From contig CALERQ010000064.1 of assembly GCA_937907305.1 (NCBI GenBank), forward strand, positions 1 to 8,285: a stretch of DNA of 8,285 nucleotides, written 5' to 3'. The translations under genes and the position numbers were made by a program. This DNA is from an uncultured Clostridia bacterium (lineage in GTDB: Bacteria; Bacillota; Clostridia; Oscillospirales; Ruminococcaceae). A model generated the notes under the pieces. It was given only the letters and a program-made list of their open reading frames with translations. It searched no databases and was not told where the DNA came from. Shown in pieces: positions 5,932 to 8,285 of this stretch (the first letter of the stretch is position 1; the number at the start of each line of letters is the position of its first letter).

Positions 5932-6124
5932 TCACAGATCCTTGGGATCTTTGCCGCCAAACTGCCGGTACAGCCTTATGTAGATCTCCTTTTGAAGATC
6001 GGCGGGACAGCGCTCCACTACAATGGCATTGGCTAGGCCCACCACCCGGCCCTTATCATCGTAGACCCAGTAATTGCGGTCGGGTTGGTTGCATTTGCTG
6101 CACTGGGGAATGATATTGTCTCAT
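5932..6124 (-). pseudogene. Small CxxC protein gene with a one-base frameshift
   Basis: An open frame of 57 codons ends at the TGA at 5934-5932. It starts with QCSKCNQPDRNYWVYDD and contains GLANAIVVERCP and RLYRQFGGKDPKDL. I do not recognise the family. The CxxC and a later Cys hint at a small metal-binding fold, but that is weak. The frame has no usable start codon: it is closed upstream by a TGA. Yet everything else of a gene is there: a consensus promoter, AGGAGG (6138-6133), an ATG at 6124 eight bases on, and a terminator. From that ATG the reading frame is MRQYHS and then off by one. Removing one C of the CCCC run (minus strand, 6108-6105) gives a clean 63-residue protein. Adding one base near 6120 would instead join it to the ATG at 6131 (MYDE-DNIIPQCSKC), but that start has only one base between it and the AGGAGG. 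It is either a true mutation or a sequencing or assembly error. Confidence 0.6.
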
Positions 6125-6166
6125 CGTACATTCCTCCTGCCGGGTCGTCCCGCAAATTCTTCTACC

Positions 6167-6195
6167 AGTATAATGCCTGCCATTGCCGGCGTCAA
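6167..6195 (-). promoter_or_regulatory. Sigma-A promoter of the small CxxC gene
   Basis: On the minus strand TTGACG (6195-6190) and TATACT (6172-6167) have a 17-base spacer, with the -35 box beginning 15 bases past the stop codon of the Ogt gene. CCGGC and GCCGG flank the -35 as a short inverted repeat. The predicted start near 6160 leaves about 35 bases before the ATG at 6124. Confidence 0.75.
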
Positions 6196-6210
6196 GCCGG
6201 AGAACAGGCT

Positions 6211-6747
6211 TTACAGCGCCGTTCCTTTGATTGGCCGGTACAGACCGCTAAGGTCGGCGCCTTCCAGTGTCAGCAGCTTGATCTTATTCTCCAGCCCGCC
6301 GGCGTAGCCGGTAAGGCTGCCGCCGCTGCCCACCACCCGGTGGCAGGGGATGATAATGGAAGCACGGTTATGCCCCACGGCCCCGCCCACCGCCTGTGCC
6401 GAAAAATGCGTCAGGCCGCGCTGCCGCGCCAGTTCCCCGGCCAGCGCACCATAGGTGGTGGTCTGCCCATAGGGGATCCGCAGCAGAAGCTGCCACACCG
6501 CCTGCTGAAAATCCGAGCCCACTGGATGCAGCGGCGGGGTAAAATCCGGCTCCCGGCCGGTAAAGTAAATATCCAGCCAGCGGCAGGCCTCCTCCAGGGG
6601 TGGGGTGCGCCGTTCCTCTCTTTGTTGCGGCAGTCCGGCCGCAAAGTACTTCTGTCCTTCCAGCCACAGACCGGTCAGGCCCTCCTCATCGGCGGCCAGC
6701 AGCAGGCGCCCCAGCGGGGAAGTGTAATAGGTAATAAAGCAGCTCAT
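6211..6747 (-). CDS. ogt: Methylated-DNA--protein-cysteine S-methyltransferase (Ogt type)
   Basis: This suicidal DNA repair protein takes alkyl groups from O6-alkylguanine (and O4-alkylthymine) onto its own cysteine. It has 178 residues, the usual size. The active-site signature IPCHRV holds the acceptor Cys135. Upstream are the DNA-binding helix-turn-helix region (IPYGQTTTYGALA, residues 91-103) and VGGAVGHNRASIII, in which the Asn-Pro usual before this strand reads Asn-Arg. GSLTGYAGG (142-150) is typical of the wall of the alkyl pocket. The N-terminal third is the variable domain and lacks the metal-binding cysteines of the Ada protein. AAGGAG stands eight bases before the ATG at 6747. It is single on the minus strand, divergent from a TetR-type regulator with 163 bases between them. 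A small gene with its own promoter follows. Confidence 0.95.
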   Translation of the reverse strand: MSCFITYYTSPLGRLLLAADEEGLTGLWLEGQKYFAAGLPQQREERRTPPLEEACRWLDIYFTGREPDFTPPLHPVGSDFQQAVWQLLLRIPYGQTTTYGALAGELARQRGLTHFSAQAVGGAVGHNRASIIIPCHRVVGSGGSLTGYAGGLENKIKLLTLEGADLSGLYRPIKGTAL

Positions 6748-6770
6748 GGCATGTTCTCCTTGTAAATATT

Positions 6771-6787
6771 ATTATACCATTACTATA
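6771..6787 (-). promoter_or_regulatory. Likely tandem -10 boxes of the Ogt gene
   Basis: Two -10-like boxes lie on the minus strand: TATAAT (6776-6771) and TATAGT (6787-6782). The upstream one has GGGACA (6810-6805) 17 bases away as a fair -35; the downstream one has no good -35. Which one is used cannot be decided from the sequence. The same intergenic region holds TTTGT-TT-ACAAA (6831-6842) and GCCTGT/ACAGGC (6802-6807, 6822-6827), both inverted repeats that could be operators. Confidence 0.45.
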
Positions 6788-6873
6788 CCACAAAAGTCCC
6801 CGCCTGTCCCGTTTTTCCTCCACAGGCCGGTTTGTTTACAAAAAGCCGCTGGAACGACGGGGCCGCCGCATGC

Positions 6874-6879
6874 TATAAT
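6874..6879 (+). promoter_or_regulatory. -10 box of the TetR-type regulator gene
   Basis: A perfect TATAAT (6874-6879) stands about 30 bases before the start codon, followed by GGAAGGAG (6896-6903), but there is no good -35 at 16-18 bases. Transcription may need an activator or may be intrinsically weak. Confidence 0.5.
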
Positions 6880-6910
6880 AAGAAAAAACAGAGCCGGAAG
6901 GAGATACCCC

Positions 6911-7483
6911 ATGTCCCAGATCACCAAACGCGCGCTGGAGCAATCGCTGAAAAACCTGCTGCGGGAAAAACCGCTTTCCAAAATCACCGTCACTGATATC
7001 ACCGAGGACTGCGGCATCAGCCGCATGACCTTCTACTATCACTTCAAGGATATCTACGACCTGGTGGAATGGGCCTGCATGGAGGACGCCGCCAAGGCAC
7101 TGGCCAACAAAAAGACCTACGATACCTGGCAGCAGGGTTTTATCCAGATCTTCCACGCGGTGCGGGAAAACAAGGTCTTTGTGATGAATGTCTACCGGTG
7201 CGTCAGCCGGGAGCAGGTGGAAAAATATCTGGTCCCCCTCACCGATCAGCTCATCATGGGGGTCATCGTGGAGCGTTCCGCCGGAATGACAGTGCGGGAG
7301 GAGGATAAGCAGTTCATCGCGCAGGTGTACTCCTATTCCTTTGTCGGGCTTATGCTGGATTGGATCCGGGACGATATGCGGGCCGAACCGGAGCTGCTGG
7401 TGAACAAGCTGGCCCTGGTCATCCAGGGCAGCATCAGCGCCGCGCTGGAGCGCTTCCGTACCGATAGACCCAGCGTCTTTTGA
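6911..7483 (+). CDS. TetR/AcrR family regulator, DhaS-like
   Basis: This 190-residue DNA-binding protein has an N-terminal helix-turn-helix (residues 4-54; key part ITVTDITEDCGISRMTFYYH, 25-44) that is typical of TetR proteins. The all-helical C-terminal half resembles the DhaS/YcfQ-like subgroup, which in other Firmicutes includes the activator of dihydroxyacetone kinase genes and many uncharacterised regulators. The start at 6911 is set by GGAAGGAG seven bases upstream; the frame is open upstream for another 55 codons, but these cross the divergent promoter region. It ends 38 bases before a strong terminator and lies next to an oleate hydratase gene on the same strand. Control of that gene in response to fatty acids is plausible but not shown. 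The divergent Ogt gene is the other candidate target. Confidence 0.9.
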   Translation: MSQITKRALEQSLKNLLREKPLSKITVTDITEDCGISRMTFYYHFKDIYDLVEWACMEDAAKALANKKTYDTWQQGFIQIFHAVRENKVFVMNVYRCVSREQVEKYLVPLTDQLIMGVIVERSAGMTVREEDKQFIAQVYSYSFVGLMLDWIRDDMRAEPELLVNKLALVIQGSISAALERFRTDRPSVF

Positions 7484-7520
7484 CAAAACTTCCGCTTTGA
7501 TAAAAAATTTTGCAGCTTTT

Positions 7521-7554
7521 CCCCCGTGATGAGGTTTTTGTCACGGGGGTTTTT
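7521..7554 (+). terminator. Intrinsic terminator of the TetR-type gene
   Basis: CCCCCGTGA (7521-7529) pairs perfectly with TCACGGGGG (7541-7549) across an 11-base loop, and TTTTT (7550-7554) follows. It separates the regulator from the oleate hydratase gene, which therefore needs its own promoter. Confidence 0.93.
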
Positions 7555-7584
7555 CTGTCTATTTTATTTTGCGGCCCGGCGGGA

Positions 7585-7617
7585 TAGAATAAAGCCATCA
7601 AAGGGAGCGCCGCTCCC
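7585..7617 (+). promoter_or_regulatory. Oleate hydratase promoter and palindrome
   Basis: TAGAAT (7585-7590) is a probable -10; the -35 region is weak (TTTTAT at 7562-7567). Just after the expected transcription start comes a perfect palindrome, GGGAGCG-C-CGCTCCC (7603-7617, 7-bp arms). A repressor bound there would block transcription, and in the RNA it would form a small hairpin in the leader. AGGAGG precedes the ATG at 7645 by about eight bases. Confidence 0.45.
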
Positions 7618-7644
7618 AAATCCAATCTTACAGGAGGCTTATTT

Positions 7645-8285
7645 ATGTATTATTCCGCTGGAACCTACGAGAGCTTTGCTCACCCCGAAAAGCCCCAGGG
7701 CGTCGAGAACAAATCCGCCTATATCATCGGCACCGGCCTGGCCGGTCTTACCGCCGCGTTTTACCTGGTGCGTGATGGCCAAATGAAAGGCGAGCGCATT
7801 CATCTGCTGGAAAAGCTGGAGCTGGCCGGCGGCAGCTGCGATGGCCGCAAGGATGTCACCAAGGGCTTCTATATGCGCGGCGGCCGCGAGATGGATAACC
7901 ACTTTGAGGTGATGTGGGATACCTTCCGCGATGTTCCCTCCATCGAAACCCCCGGCGTTTCGGTGCTGGATGAGTATTATTGGCTCAATAAGCACGATCC
8001 CAACTACTCCCTGTGCCGTGCTACCGTAAACCGCGGTGAGAACGCCCACACCGATAAGAAGTTCGCGCTGGATAAGGAAAGCGCCATGGCCCTTTCCAAG
8101 CTGTTCATCACCCCGGAAAAGGACCTGGAGGATAAGAAGATCTCTGAAGTCCTGCCGGAAAGCTTCTGGAGCACCAACTTCTGGCTCTACTGGCAGACCA
8201 TGTTCGCCTTCCAGAAGTGGTCCAGTGCCCTGGAAATGAAGCGTTACCTCTGCCGCTATGTCCACCACATCGATGGCCTGCCCGA
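7645..8285 (+). CDS. ohyA: Oleate hydratase (myosin-cross-reactive antigen family), N-terminal part
   Basis: The first 213 codons are present and the gene runs off the window; family members have about 560-650 residues. The FAD-dependent enzyme adds water to the cis-9 double bond of oleate and similar fatty acids, giving 10-hydroxy acids, and works in the cytoplasm or at the membrane face. The nucleotide-binding motif GTGLAG (29-34) begins the Rossmann fold, with Glu56 in LLEKLELAGG at the expected ribose-binding place. RGGREMDNHFE (78-88) is the family hallmark: Glu82 matches the water-activating glutamate of the Staphylococcus aureus enzyme, and Tyr201 matches its partner tyrosine. In bacteria this enzyme removes toxic unsaturated fatty acids. 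AGGAGG sits just upstream of the start. The TetR-type gene upstream may regulate it, but a terminator separates the two. Confidence 0.95.
   Translation, partial: MYYSAGTYESFAHPEKPQGVENKSAYIIGTGLAGLTAAFYLVRDGQMKGERIHLLEKLELAGGSCDGRKDVTKGFYMRGGREMDNHFEVMWDTFRDVPSIETPGVSVLDEYYWLNKHDPNYSLCRATVNRGENAHTDKKFALDKESAMALSKLFITPEKDLEDKKISEVLPESFWSTNFWLYWQTMFAFQKWSSALEMKRYLCRYVHHIDGLP

Noticed and set aside
6085..6765. 226-codon plus-strand open frame opposite the Ogt gene
   Set aside because: Shadow of a gene with the unmistakable PCHRV active site; no ribosome binding site of its own.
6746..6910. Upstream extension of the TetR-type protein by 55 residues
   Set aside because: It would be translated from the promoter region. 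GGAAGGAG and the start of the helix-turn-helix both favour 6911.
7480..7506. TTGACA (7480-7485) with TAAAAA (7501-7506) as a promoter for oleate hydratase
   Set aside because: The spacer is only 15 bases, the -10 is poor, and the transcript would run straight into the strong terminator at 7521-7554.
1..8285. CRISPR array, insertion sequence, tRNA or phage genes
   Set aside because: I looked for regularly spaced repeats, transposase motifs with terminal repeats and tRNA cloverleaf sequences on both strands and found none.

Overview
The window looks like chromosomal DNA of a strictly anaerobic, fairly GC-rich member of the Clostridia, most likely an Oscillospiraceae/Ruminococcaceae-type gut bacterium. 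The grounds are AGGAGG-type ribosome binding sites, consensus sigma-A promoters (TTGACA/TATAAT), intrinsic hairpin-plus-T terminators, and a gene content of Fe-S aldo/keto reductases, a radical SAM enzyme and an oleate hydratase. The genus is an inference. I see no phage, transposon, CRISPR, rRNA or tRNA. It reads as a run of short, independently promoted metabolic and regulatory units rather than one dedicated system.

Layout. (1) 1-1194: the first 13 codons of a minus-strand sodium-dependent (NSS-family) transporter diverge from a LysR-type regulator. Their two promoters share one -35 region (101-107), and the regulator has a long leader with a very stable two-tier hairpin (156-234). (2) 1292-2671, minus strand: a radical SAM enzyme with extra C-terminal cysteines, of a conserved clostridial type with no known reaction, convergent with the LysR gene across a hairpin. 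(3) 2844-5177: a promoter with the stretched 19-bp spacer and dyad of MerR-family regulators drives two translationally coupled aldo/keto reductases, each with two C-terminal [4Fe-4S] motifs, closed by a strong terminator. The second reductase seems to lack two of the four canonical catalytic residues.

(4) 5190-5851, minus strand: a compact FNT-family (formate/nitrite-type) channel with its own promoter and a perfect inverted repeat just upstream of the -35. (5) 5883-6195, minus strand: a small gene not recognised here, with its own promoter, ribosome binding site and terminator, but with a one-base frameshift near its start. (6) 6211-6747, minus strand: an Ogt-type O6-alkylguanine-DNA alkyltransferase, divergent from (7) a TetR/DhaS-like regulator (6911-7483) and then (8) the first 213 codons of an oleate hydratase (7645 to the window edge).

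How they may work together (inference): several units are of the stress or detoxification kind. The MerR-controlled redox pair would deal with electrophiles or carbonyls, Ogt repairs alkylated DNA, and oleate hydratase detoxifies unsaturated fatty acids, perhaps under the adjacent TetR protein. The LysR protein probably controls the divergent transporter. No complete, clearly novel system is visible. The best leads are the degenerate Fe-S reductase partner, the frameshifted small gene and the LysR leader hairpin.
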